From positions 1-9,882 of the forward strand of contig USAV01000071.1 of the NCBI GenBank assembly GCA_900552715.1: a stretch of DNA of 9,882 bases. The letters are read 5' to 3'. The notes under the pieces are model-generated. The model did not search any database, was not told where the DNA came from, and worked only from the letters and a program-made list of their open reading frames with translations. A program made the translations under genes and the position numbers. Positions 1 to 5,897 of the stretch are shown one piece after another; position 1 is the first letter of the stretch; the number at the start of each line of letters is the position of its first letter. The stretch comes from an uncultured Veillonella sp. Lineage in GTDB: Bacteria > Bacillota > Negativicutes > Veillonellales > Veillonellaceae.

Positions 1-243
1 TTCCTTGCTAGTGCTAATACATTTGAAGAACTACTCTTCCCTGACCACGAAGAACTTGTCATTTGCAAAGAGTTCTTTACAAGTCGTGGGTACCCAACCA
101 TCATGACCGGCAGTGGCCCCACTATGGTAGTATTGCTAGACAAACCGATGGAAGCATTACAGTTGCAAGAAGAGATCAAAGCAGCAGGACATGATTGGCT
201 ATCTCTTATTACAAAAACATGTACACAGGAGGACTTACCATGA
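1..243 (+). CDS. ispE: 4-diphosphocytidyl-2-C-methyl-D-erythritol kinase, C-terminal part
   Basis: Partial gene; the 5' end lies outside the window. Frame 1 is open from base 1 to a TGA at 241-243 and encodes 80 residues. The stretch TIMTGSGPTMVV is the third GHMP-kinase motif (Gly/Ser-rich SGSGPT loop), found near the C-terminus of IspE, and the spacing of about 40 residues from this motif to the stop fits that family. IspE phosphorylates 4-diphosphocytidyl-2-C-methyl-D-erythritol with ATP in the cytosolic MEP pathway of isoprenoid synthesis. The stop overlaps the start of the following regulator (ATGA), so the two are probably co-transcribed and translationally coupled. Other GHMP kinases share the motif, so the identification rests on about one quarter of the protein plus the known ispE-regulator neighbourhood in Firmicutes. 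Confidence 0.8.
   Translation, partial: FLASANTFEELLFPDHEELVICKEFFTSRGYPTIMTGSGPTMVVLLDKPMEALQLQEEIKAAGHDWLSLITKTCTQEDLP
227..232 (+). promoter_or_regulatory. Ribosome binding site fixing the GntR start
   Basis: AGGAGG lies inside the end of ispE, seven bases before the ATG at 240. It selects that ATG over the in-frame ATG at 195, which has no such site and would overlap ispE by about 50 bases. Confidence 0.85.
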
Positions 244-932
244 CAAAACGGTTACAACCGATACGCCTCGATGCGTATAAACCTCTACGCGAAGTTGTAA
301 GTGAAACATTGCGTCAAGCAATTCAAGATGGCATTTTAAAACCAGGCGAACGCCTCATGGAAATTCCTCTAGCCGAAGAGCTTGGTGTAAGCCGTACACC
401 AATTCGCGAAGCTATACGTAAACTTGAATTAGAAGGCTTTGTTGTCATGGTACCTCGCCGTGGCACATACGTGGCCAATATATCCTTAAAGGATATTACC
501 CAAGTATTTGAAATTCGATCTGCCCTCGAAGAGCTAGCAGCAGGTCTTGCAGCAGAGCGTATTACTGCAGAAGAAATCGAAACATTAGAACGAATGCTCG
601 TAGAGATTGGTGATCATATGGAAAACAAGGATATGGAATCCGTCGTAGCAGCGGACGTGGAATTCCACGAAGTATTATACCGTGCCTCTCGTAATGAACG
701 TTTAGCTGATATAGTACATAATTTGCGTGAACAAACTTACCGTTTCCGTAGCTTCTCCATGAACCAACCTGGTCGCCTTAGAAAAACATGGGAAGAACAT
801 CGCCAACTCGTAGAAGCTATTGCCTCCCATAACGCAACACAAGCTCGTAAATTAGCTCAGATTCACATGGAACACTCTGAACAGACCTTATTAAAAGGTA
901 TGGAAGAATCTCAAGAGTTTATCAAGGCATAG
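240..932 (+). CDS. GntR-family transcriptional regulator, FCD (FadR) subfamily
   Basis: Cytoplasmic DNA-binding regulator of 230 residues, a usual length for the FadR/FCD group. The N-terminal winged helix-turn-helix covers about residues 12-80, with the typical recognition segment LAEELGVSRTPIREAIRKLE at 45-64 and the wing PRRGTYV at 72-78. The C-terminal all-helical FCD domain spans about 85-215 and carries the usual metal/effector ligands: Asp139 and His143 (DVEFH), His187 (EEHRQL) and His209 (with His212 close by). FCD regulators usually sense small organic acids or amino acids; the ligand here cannot be read. The gene overlaps ispE by four bases and is closed by a terminator. Its position before an amino-acid symporter and near gdhA makes those genes candidate targets. 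Family assignment is firm, function is inferred. Confidence 0.9.
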   Translation: MTKRLQPIRLDAYKPLREVVSETLRQAIQDGILKPGERLMEIPLAEELGVSRTPIREAIRKLELEGFVVMVPRRGTYVANISLKDITQVFEIRSALEELAAGLAAERITAEEIETLERMLVEIGDHMENKDMESVVAADVEFHEVLYRASRNERLADIVHNLREQTYRFRSFSMNQPGRLRKTWEEHRQLVEAIASHNATQARKLAQIHMEHSEQTLLKGMEESQEFIKA

Positions 933-971
933 GGAATATCCTTACCTACAATAGAATAGTTAACTACTAAC

Positions 972-1004
972 AAAATCCCTCACGTTTGTGAGGGATTTTT
1001 ATTT
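972..1004 (+). terminator. Intrinsic terminator of the ispE-GntR unit
   Basis: Perfect stem AAAATCCCTCAC / GTGAGGGATTTT with a GTTT loop, followed by a T-rich tract (TTTTTATTTT). It lies 40 bases after the GntR stop and before the promoter of the symporter gene. Confidence 0.9.
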
Positions 1005-1020
1005 TACAGACTCTATAGAA

Positions 1021-1051
1021 ATTGATACAATAACATCAATAACTATATAGA
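1021..1051 (+). promoter_or_regulatory. Candidate promoter and overlapping dyad of the AGCS symporter gene
   Basis: TTGATA (1022-1027) can serve as -35 with TATATA (1044-1049, 16-base spacer) or TATAGA (1046-1051, 18-base spacer) as -10. The -35 lies inside the dyad ATTG-ATA-CAAT (1021-1031), a possible operator. The boxes are assigned by eye only. Confidence 0.45.
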
Positions 1052-1078
1052 ATTATTTTATATGAAAGGGGCTTTTTT

Positions 1079-2539
1079 ATGGAAGCAATGCTCAATGATG
1101 CTATCTCTACCATAAATGGTTATTTATGGAGCTATTTCATCATCTTTATCCTCATCGGCGCAGGTCTCTTCTTTACAATGACAACGAATTTTGTACAAAT
1201 TCGGATGATCAAAGAAATGATTCGCCTCGTAATCAGTGGTGCAGGTAGTTCTACTGAAAAAAATCATGTATCCTCATTCCAAGCATTCTGTGTTAGTACT
1301 GCATCTCGTGTAGGTGTTGGTAATATCGCAGGTATTGCAATCGCCGTTGTACTCGGTGGTCCTGGTGCGGTCTTCTGGATGTGGGTTATCGCTCTTATCG
1401 GTGCTGCTACAGGTTTCATCGAATCTACATTGGCTCAAATCTACAAAGAACCTGTTGCTAAAGGCGGCTTTTACGGTGGTCCAGCTTACTACATTCGCTA
1501 CGGCTTAAACAACAAAGCTTTATCTGTTTTATTCGCTATTTTGATCAGTATTACATACGGTTGGATTTACAACTCTGTACAAGCTAACACATTAGCTGCA
1601 TCTCTCCAAGTATTCAACTTTGATGTATCCTATACTGGCGCTGTAGTAGCAATTCTTCTTGGTATTATCATTTTCGGTGGCATCAGCCGCGTTGCTAAAG
1701 CATCTGAAATCATCGTTCCTATCATGGCGATTCTATACATCGCAACTGCATTATTCGTAGTAATTATGAATATTACTCAATTCCCACATGTAATCTACAC
1801 TATTTTCTCTTCCGCTTTTGAACCAGTAGCAGCAGGTGGCGGTTTATTAGGTGCCACTGTAATGAATGGTATTAAACGCGGTCTATTCTCCAATGAAGCC
1901 GGCGAAGGTTCTGTACCTAACGCAGCGGCTACTGCAGCTGTTAACCACCCTGTTGAACAAGGTCTTGTACAAGCATTCGGTGTATTCCTTGATACATTTA
2001 TCATTTGTACCGCTTCTGCTTTCATCGTACTCATCGTTGGTGACTATAGCACAACAGGTTTAACTGGTGTTGCTCTCGTACAACATAACCTTGAACAACA
2101 ACTCGGTTCTTGGGCACCAACAGCGGTAGCAATCTTTATCGTAATGTTCTCCTTCAGTTCCTTAATTGGTAACTATTACTACGGTGAAATTAATATCAGC
2201 CACTTAACAGAGAAGAGATTTTATCTTCATTTGTTCCGTATCGGTGTAATTATCATGACATTCGTAGGCTCTATTGCCTCCCTTGATTTAGTATGGAATT
2301 TAGCCGATTTATTCATGGCTTTCTTAGTATTAACTAATATTAGTTCCATCGTACGTATGGGTCGTACTGCAGGTCTTGCTCTTGAAGACTATATTAAACA
2401 ACGCAAGGCAGGCATCGAAACACCTGTATTTAACCGTTCTGTTCTTAATCATACATACGGTATCGTATGGTGGGGTGACGGTCAAACTACAGACTCTTCT
2501 GTACCTCCTACTCCAGTGGAAGATACAGTGGAAAAATAA
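1079..2539 (+). CDS. Sodium:alanine/glycine/glutamine symporter, AGCS family
   Basis: Integral membrane carrier that imports a small neutral amino acid with Na+ (alanine, glycine or glutamine; the substrate cannot be told from the sequence). The 486-residue length is normal for the family. Recognisable blocks are residues 65-103 (SSFQAFCVST, then GVGNIAGIAIA and LGGPGAVFWMWV), which is the family signature, and GLFSNEAGEGSVPNAAATAA starting at residue 268, a second conserved block. About ten hydrophobic segments are visible, starting near residues 15-35; the C-terminal 40 residues are hydrophilic. The GEGSVP block has Glu where many well-known members have Met. The start is supported by AAAGGGG (1065-1071), seven bases before the ATG. 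It stands alone between two terminators, after a GntR regulator and before gdhA, suggesting an amino-acid use theme. Confidence 0.93.
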   Translation: MEAMLNDAISTINGYLWSYFIIFILIGAGLFFTMTTNFVQIRMIKEMIRLVISGAGSSTEKNHVSSFQAFCVSTASRVGVGNIAGIAIAVVLGGPGAVFWMWVIALIGAATGFIESTLAQIYKEPVAKGGFYGGPAYYIRYGLNNKALSVLFAILISITYGWIYNSVQANTLAASLQVFNFDVSYTGAVVAILLGIIIFGGISRVAKASEIIVPIMAILYIATALFVVIMNITQFPHVIYTIFSSAFEPVAAGGGLLGATVMNGIKRGLFSNEAGEGSVPNAAATAAVNHPVEQGLVQAFGVFLDTFIICTASAFIVLIVGDYSTTGLTGVALVQHNLEQQLGSWAPTAVAIFIVMFSFSSLIGNYYYGEINISHLTEKRFYLHLFRIGVIIMTFVGSIASLDLVWNLADLFMAFLVLTNISSIVRMGRTAGLALEDYIKQRKAGIETPVFNRSVLNHTYGIVWWGDGQTTDSSVPPTPVEDTVEK

Positions 2540-2554
2540 AATATATTCTCTTAT

Positions 2555-2597
2555 GAGGCTGGTGAAAGTATCTTTCACCGGTCTCTTTTTATTTTTT
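2555..2597 (+). terminator. Intrinsic terminator of the symporter gene
   Basis: A 14-bp stem (GAGGCTGGTGAAAG with CTTTCACCGGTCTC, two G-T wobbles that are proper G-U pairs in + strand RNA), loop TAT, followed by TTTTTATTTTTT. It starts 15 bases after the symporter stop. Confidence 0.9.
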
Positions 2598-2674
2598 GTA
2601 AAAGTATCCATTTATACTGTAAAAACTACGATTTATGTCTAACTCTTCGAGTGACTATTATCACAGTAAACATC

Positions 2675-2717
2675 TATATTCTATACACTTTTTGAGCATT
2701 AAAAACTATAGAATATA
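2675..2717. repeat. 11-bp perfect inverted repeat upstream of gdhA
   Basis: TATATTCTATA (2675-2685) and TATAGAATATA (2707-2717) are exact reverse complements separated by 21 bases. The right arm runs into the proposed -10 of gdhA, so the element could be an operator, or two AT-rich -10-like sequences facing opposite ways. Confidence 0.5.
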
Positions 2718-2719
2718 TT
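2692..2719 (+). promoter_or_regulatory. Candidate gdhA promoter
   Basis: TTGAGC (2692-2697), a 16-base spacer and TATATT (2714-2719). This would give a transcript start near 2726 and a leader of about 95 bases. The region is AT-rich, so other box choices are possible. Confidence 0.4.
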
Positions 2720-2741
2720 TATAAAATTAGAAAGGGTATTC

Positions 2742-2751
2742 TGTATACAAT
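2742..2751. promoter_or_regulatory. GTATAC palindrome, possible GntR-type operator
   Basis: TGTATACA (2742-2749) is a perfect 8-base palindrome followed by AT, giving TGTATACAAT. It lies just after the proposed gdhA transcript start. Several FCD-type GntR regulators are known to bind GTATAC-centred dyads, so this is a plausible but unproven site for the regulator at 240-932. Confidence 0.35.
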
Positions 2752-2819
2752 GTCGAATACTTCAGTATGTGTAAAATTAGCAAGACTTCATTTAATCTTA
2801 TATACAGGAGGTCATTATT

Positions 2820-4076
2820 ATGAGCGGTTATAATCCTTATGAAAACATGCTAAATACGTTAGATGTAGCAGCCGAAAAGCTGGGCTATACTCGTAGTGAA
2901 TACGAAGTATTACGCCATCCTGAACGGGAACTAAAAGTAGCTGTACCACTTCAACTAGATAATGGTGAAGTTCGCGTATACGAAGGCTACCGTTGCCAAC
3001 ACTCCACATTGCGTGGCAGTGCTAAAGGTGGTCTTCGTTTCCATCCAGATTCCGATGAAAACGAAGTTCGTGCATTGGCTGCTTGGATGACTATTAAAAA
3101 TGCTATCGCTAACATCCCTTATGGCGGTGGTAAAGGCGGTATCAAAGTTGATCCTAAAACTTTGAATCCTCGCGAATTAGAACGCTTAACTCGTAACTTT
3201 GTACGTCGTATTGCGCCAATCATTGGTGTTAATACTGACGTTCCAGCTCCAGACGTAAATACAAACTCTCAAATCATGAGCTGGATCGCTGACGAATACA
3301 GCACATTAAAAGGTGAATGGAGCCCTGGTATCGTTACGGGTAAACCTATCGAAGTAGGCGGTTCCCTAGGTCGTAACGAAGCGACTGGCCGCGGCTGTCT
3401 CATCGCATTACAAAGTTACTTAGCTAAGAAAAACTTAGACATCAAAAACCTTACTGTAGCAGTTCAAGGCTTCGGTAACGTAGGTTCTGTAGGTGCTCGT
3501 CTCATCGCTCAAGCAGGCGCTAAAGTTGTTGCTATCGGCGACGTAAGCGTTAATATTTACAATCCTAATGGTATTGATGTAGAAAAAGCATACGAATATG
3601 CTAACTCTCATGGTCGTTCCCTTGAAGGTTACAGCGAACCAGGCATGACTACAATTGGACCTCAAGAGTTATTGGCTCAACCAGTTGATGTATTGTACAT
3701 GGCTGCCCTTGAAAACCAATTGAACAAAGACAACATGGAAAACATCCAAGCTAAGATCATCTTGGAAGGCGCTAACGGCCCTACTACTAACGATGCTGAT
3801 AAATACTTCTACGAAAAAGGTATCGACATCATCCCTGACGTTCTTGCAAACGGCGGTGGCGTAGTTGTATCCTACTATGAATGGGTACAAAACAAAGCAA
3901 GCTTCTACTGGACTGAAGAAGAAGTTAACGAACGATTAACTAAGAATATGCAAAATAGCTTTGAAGCAGTTTGGGAAATGCAACATAAATACAATGTACC
4001 ACCTCGTCAAGCAGCGTACATGGTTGCCCTTGAACGCCTCGTAGTAGAAACTAAATGGCGCGGTTATAACTGCTAA
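2820..4076 (+). CDS. gdhA: Glutamate dehydrogenase, probably NAD-linked
   Basis: Cytosolic enzyme that interconverts glutamate with 2-oxoglutarate and ammonia. At 418 residues it matches the short hexameric GDH type (RocG/GudB-like). The ELFV dimerisation/substrate domain covers about 1-180. The lysines Lys69 (SAKGGLRF), Lys93 (TIKN) and Lys105 (GGGKGG) and catalytic Asp145 (PAPD) keep the same mutual spacing as Lys89, Lys113, Lys125 and Asp165 of the Clostridium symbiosum enzyme. The nucleotide-binding Rossmann domain has GFGNVG at 217-222 and an Asp at 241 after the second strand, which suggests NAD over NADP. EGANGPTT lies near residue 318. The start is fixed by AGGAGGT (2806-2812), seven bases before the ATG. 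The gene is a single unit with its own terminator. Family certain; cofactor inferred. Confidence 0.95.
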   Translation: MSGYNPYENMLNTLDVAAEKLGYTRSEYEVLRHPERELKVAVPLQLDNGEVRVYEGYRCQHSTLRGSAKGGLRFHPDSDENEVRALAAWMTIKNAIANIPYGGGKGGIKVDPKTLNPRELERLTRNFVRRIAPIIGVNTDVPAPDVNTNSQIMSWIADEYSTLKGEWSPGIVTGKPIEVGGSLGRNEATGRGCLIALQSYLAKKNLDIKNLTVAVQGFGNVGSVGARLIAQAGAKVVAIGDVSVNIYNPNGIDVEKAYEYANSHGRSLEGYSEPGMTTIGPQELLAQPVDVLYMAALENQLNKDNMENIQAKIILEGANGPTTNDADKYFYEKGIDIIPDVLANGGGVVVSYYEWVQNKASFYWTEEEVNERLTKNMQNSFEAVWEMQHKYNVPPRQAAYMVALERLVVETKWRGYNC

Positions 4077-4105
4077 TTCTTTCAACCTCCATAACATTTA
4101 GCCAT

Positions 4106-4143
4106 AAAAAAGGCGTAAGCTCATATCGAGCTTACGCCTTTTT
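4106..4143. terminator. Bidirectional terminator between gdhA and queT
   Basis: Perfect 11-bp stem GGCGTAAGCTC / GAGCTTACGCC with an ATATC loop. It is preceded by six A and followed by five T, so each strand reads stem then T-tract. It sits 30 bases after gdhA and 19 bases after the end of queT on the other strand, and can serve both convergent genes. Confidence 0.93.
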
Positions 4144-4161
4144 GTTTGACTATAAATCTTT

Positions 4162-4653
4162 TTATTTGAAAGCACCTAATAAAGCAGCCATGCTAGGACG
4201 GCTGATCAAAGCTTTCACCAAAACAGAACCAAGAACGGCAGGAATTGTTTGACCTACGATGAGGTTCAATACCAATGGCCAGTATGGAAGGCCTAGTAAT
4301 GGGCTGAGCCATAATGGTACACAGAGTGCTGGCACAAAGATGATTGGCAAAATTGCCCACCAAGCACTGAGGCCCATCTTGCGCATGCAAACGATGATAC
4401 CTGTTGTTAAGATACCAACGCCAAAGCCACCTACCATATCAAGGATACCGAGGCCGCCGAATAGGAAGTTAGAAATGAGGTTGCCAATCCCCATGGGAAT
4501 CACCAAGAACGGAAAGGCATAAGCAAGTGCATATAATGATGTTGCTATACGAATTTGATACGCCCCGAAAGAAACGCTTTGCGTTAAATAGAGTACAACG
4601 ATGTACAATGCCACAACCATGGCAGAAATAGTCAATTTACGTGTAGTAATCAT
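4162..4653 (-). CDS. queT: QueT family queuosine-precursor transporter (ECF S-component)
   Basis: Hydrophobic membrane protein of 163 residues with about five or six transmembrane segments (first near residues 8-27). QueT proteins are substrate-binding S-components of energy-coupling-factor transporters and are assigned to uptake of queuosine precursors such as preQ1. Recognisable features are the short basic N-terminus MITTRKLTISAMVVALYIV, the SFGAYQIRIATSLYALA segment after the first helix, and the GNLISNFLFGGLGILDMVGG stretch around residue 57. The ECF ATPases and T-component are not in the window and must be shared from elsewhere. An in-frame ATG 30 bases further upstream lies within the terminator hairpin and has no ribosome site, so ATG 4653 is preferred. 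The gene is controlled by the preQ1 riboswitch in its leader, which supports the substrate call. Confidence 0.9.
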   Translation of the reverse strand: MITTRKLTISAMVVALYIVVLYLTQSVSFGAYQIRIATSLYALAYAFPFLVIPMGIGNLISNFLFGGLGILDMVGGFGVGILTTGIIVCMRKMGLSAWWAILPIIFVPALCVPLWLSPLLGLPYWPLVLNLIVGQTIPAVLGSVLVKALISRPSMAALLGAFK

Positions 4654-4661
4654 AACACTCA

Positions 4662-4667
4662 CCTCCT
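4662..4667 (-). promoter_or_regulatory. Ribosome binding site of queT
   Basis: AGGAGG on the minus strand, eight bases before the ATG at 4653-4651. It falls after the leader terminator's T-tract, as expected for transcriptional riboswitch control. Confidence 0.85.
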
Positions 4668-4672
4668 CAAAT

Positions 4673-4700
4673 AAAAAAAGCATGGCAAAACTACCATGCT
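4673..4700 (-). terminator. Leader terminator of the queT riboswitch
   Basis: Minus-strand stem AGCATGG / CCATGCT with loop TAGTTTTG, followed by seven T. It stands between the preQ1 aptamer and the queT ribosome site. Its loop and flank contain GTAGTTTTG, the exact complement of the aptamer tail. Confidence 0.85.
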
Positions 4701-4718
4701 AAAAATGCTTATGAATTT

Positions 4719-4759
4719 CCGTAGTTTTGTTTAGAGACAGGATGGTTTCAAACTGTCTT
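4719..4759 (-). ncRNA. PreQ1 class I riboswitch aptamer upstream of queT
   Basis: On the minus strand the RNA reads as a 6-bp stem AGACAG / CTGTCT (4758-4753 with 4740-4735) closing a 12-base loop TTTGAAACCATC, followed by the A-rich tail CTAAACAAAACTACGG. This stem, loop and A-rich tail is the compact preQ1-I layout; the tail closely resembles that of the Thermoanaerobacter tengcongensis aptamer (UUAACAAAACAAGG). The gene behind it is queT, the usual partner. The tail segment CAAAACTAC pairs over nine bases with GTAGTTTTG in the downstream terminator, so a ligand-bound aptamer would hold the tail and let the terminator form: an OFF switch. I could not assign the P2 pseudoknot pairs with certainty. 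Classes II and III are larger and do not fit. Confidence 0.82.
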
Positions 4760-4786
4760 ATTCAGTTGTCGCCTTTAGGCAGTACT

Positions 4787-4815
4787 AATATATCATATAT
4801 CTAATATTTTCGCAA
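4787..4815 (-). promoter_or_regulatory. Candidate queT promoter
   Basis: Minus strand: TTGCGA (4815-4810), a 17-base spacer, TATATT (4792-4787). Transcription would begin near 4780, at a small GCC-TAAA-GGC hairpin about 20 bases before the aptamer, which fits a short riboswitch leader. Confidence 0.6.
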
Positions 4816-4827
4816 TTAATTGGGGTT

Positions 4828-5037
4828 AAGGCGGACTTGTATGATCATCTACGATTAGTATTAAGATTGTAAGGTCGGGGTGGTGGCAGATACCTTTCCT
4901 CATCGCTCCACTGGCGAACCGGTCATCGGCCGAGGGCCTCGACCTGCCAAAGTCGCTCTTTGAAAAGGTATCTGCCACCACGGCGAATTTAGTAAATCTA
5001 CTTTTTTCCTAATACTGGTGACGTACAAGTCCGCCTT
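4828..5037 (+). ncRNA. Nested inverted-repeat element; candidate 6S-like structured RNA
   Basis: No gene reads through this stretch, but it folds as one long rod. The outer stem pairs 4828-4849 with 5017-5037 (21 bp with a single bulged A at 4844); its core AAGGCGGACTTGTA / TACAAGTCCGCCTT is perfect. Next come AGTATTA / TAATACT (4857-4863 with 5010-5016) and AGATT / AATCT. A central bubble follows, about 11 bases on the left (4869-4879) and 13 on the right (4982-4994). Then a perfect 18-bp stem (4880-4897 with 4964-4981), a near-symmetric 7x7 internal loop, and a GC-rich tip (GGTC/GACC and GGCC-GAG-GGCC). A closing stem, open central bubble and terminal stem in about 200 nt is the 6S RNA plan. 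Two G-T pairs in the outer stem (4842/5023 and 4848/5018) are G-U only in + strand RNA, which hints at that strand. A non-autonomous mobile element is the main alternative; no clear target duplication flanks it. Confidence 0.5.
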
Positions 5038-5075
5038 GCATCACATAGACCTGCTACTCTATTAGAATATATGTA

Positions 5076-5102
5076 AAGTAGCCGCCTAAAAGGCGACTAC
5101 TT
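5076..5102 (-). terminator. Hairpin after queC, probable terminator
   Basis: Minus-strand stem AAGTAGTCGCC / GGCGGCTACTT (11 bp with one U-G pair; in + strand RNA that pair would be an A-C mismatch), loop TTTTA, followed by the weak tract TTTACATATATT. It begins 36 bases after the queC stop. The T-tract is poor, so it may act partly as a 3' stabilising hairpin. Confidence 0.55.
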
Positions 5103-5137
5103 ATCTAAGCCAGTTTATAGGTATATAGAGCCGATTG

Positions 5138-5827
5138 TTATAGTGCCGGGTCTTTAACACCGTTTGCTTCAAAGGCTGCTTGTCTGTCGATGCAGGTGCC
5201 GCAGTGTCCGCATGGTTTGTCCCCGCCTTCGTAGCAGGACCAGGTTAGGTGGTATGGTACGCCTAGGCGTAGGCCTTCTTTTACGACGTCAGCTTTGTTG
5301 TGGTTGATGAATGGTGCTTCTAGGGAGCATTCTTTACCAGATCCTTCAAAGATAGCATCCCCCATAGATTTATAGAAGTGTTCAGTACAGTCTGGGTATG
5401 CATTGCCAGCCGCATCATCGCTATGGGCACCGTAGTAGATGTAGCCACAGTCTAAAGAGAGTGCCAAGGATGCTGCCGCAGATAGGAATAGGCCATTTCT
5501 AAAGGGTACATAGGTACTAACAGTCCCCTCTCCTTCGGCTTCTTGTTGTTCTTTGTATGAGCCTTGAGGGATTTCTTCAGTGGATTGAGCTAATAAAGAG
5601 CAATTACTGAAGGCAAATAATTTCGTAACATCTATCGTTTTACCTTCAATTCCATAATAACCGAGGATTGATACAGCGGCTTCCAATTCTTTACTATGTT
5701 TTTGACCATATTGAATCGATAGTGGTACGACATTGTCTTTACCAAATCTTTCAATAGCGAGCGCTAAGCATGTAGTACTATCAACACCGCCGCTAAATAA
5801 TACGACAGCCTTCTGTTTTTGAGCCAT
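5138..5827 (-). CDS. queC: 7-cyano-7-deazaguanine (preQ0) synthase
   Basis: Cytosolic ATP-dependent, zinc-containing enzyme that turns 7-carboxy-7-deazaguanine and ammonia into preQ0, the step before preQ1 in queuosine synthesis. The protein has 229 residues, a normal length. The N-terminal PP-loop is SGGVDS at 12-17 (after AVVLF), and the C-terminal zinc site is Cys198, Cys206, Cys209 and Cys212 in WSCYEGGDKPCGHCGTC (C-x7-C-x2-C-x2-C). The middle holds the family stretch FRNGLFLSAAASLA and the segment YGAHSDDAAG. A TTG five codons upstream is in frame, but AAAGGAG directly precedes ATG 5827-5825 (five bases), so the ATG is preferred. queD, queE and queF are not in the window. queT lies 480 bases downstream under its own riboswitch; queC itself shows no aptamer in its 70-base leader. 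Confidence 0.96.
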   Translation of the reverse strand: MAQKQKAVVLFSGGVDSTTCLALAIERFGKDNVVPLSIQYGQKHSKELEAAVSILGYYGIEGKTIDVTKLFAFSNCSLLAQSTEEIPQGSYKEQQEAEGEGTVSTYVPFRNGLFLSAAASLALSLDCGYIYYGAHSDDAAGNAYPDCTEHFYKSMGDAIFEGSGKECSLEAPFINHNKADVVKEGLRLGVPYHLTWSCYEGGDKPCGHCGTCIDRQAAFEANGVKDPAL

Positions 5828-5849
5828 ATTATCTCCTTTCAACTATTAC

Positions 5850-5875
5850 AACAGCCCCATCCGTAGATGAGGCTG
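5850..5875 (-). promoter_or_regulatory. Hairpin in the exoA-queC gap
   Basis: Minus-strand stem ACAGCCTCATC / GATGGGGCTGT, 11 bp with one U-G pair and a TACG loop. In + strand RNA the same pair would be a C-A mismatch, though only the + strand has a following T-tract (GTTTTTAT). It may be a leaky exoA terminator, an RNA-processing site or a + strand terminator against antisense reading; its role is not settled. Confidence 0.45.
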
Positions 5876-5897
5876 TGTTTTTATATTCACTGAAATT

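Noticed and set aside
195..239. N-terminal extension of the GntR regulator from the ATG at 195
   Set aside because: No ribosome site, lies within the ispE coding region, and the added residues are not GntR-like; AGGAGG clearly serves ATG 240.
1795..2034. 79-codon open frame antisense to the symporter gene
   Set aside because: Lies opposite the most conserved carrier block, with composition of a shadow frame and no ribosome site.
2598..2819. T-box or other large riboswitch upstream of gdhA
   Set aside because: No T-box sequence (TGGNACCGCG), no strong hairpins and no leader terminator in this AT-rich gap.
4654..4683. Ten-residue N-terminal extension of QueT from the ATG at 4683
   Set aside because: That ATG is inside the leader terminator stem and the extension encodes the T-tract and ribosome site.
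4828..5037. Reading the long inverted repeat as a MITE with terminal inverted repeats
   Set aside because: Kept only as an alternative: the flanks (GTT and GCA) show no target duplication and the outer helix has a bulge and G-U pairs more typical of RNA. Copy number could not be tested.
5828..5842. TTG start five codons upstream for QueC
   Set aside because: The extension is the ribosome binding site itself (GAAAGGAGATAAT) translated; the ATG at 5827 has the correct spacing.
5828..5897. A preQ1 riboswitch in front of queC
   Set aside because: The 70-base gap holds only a plain hairpin; no short stem, 12-base loop and A-rich tail arrangement is present.
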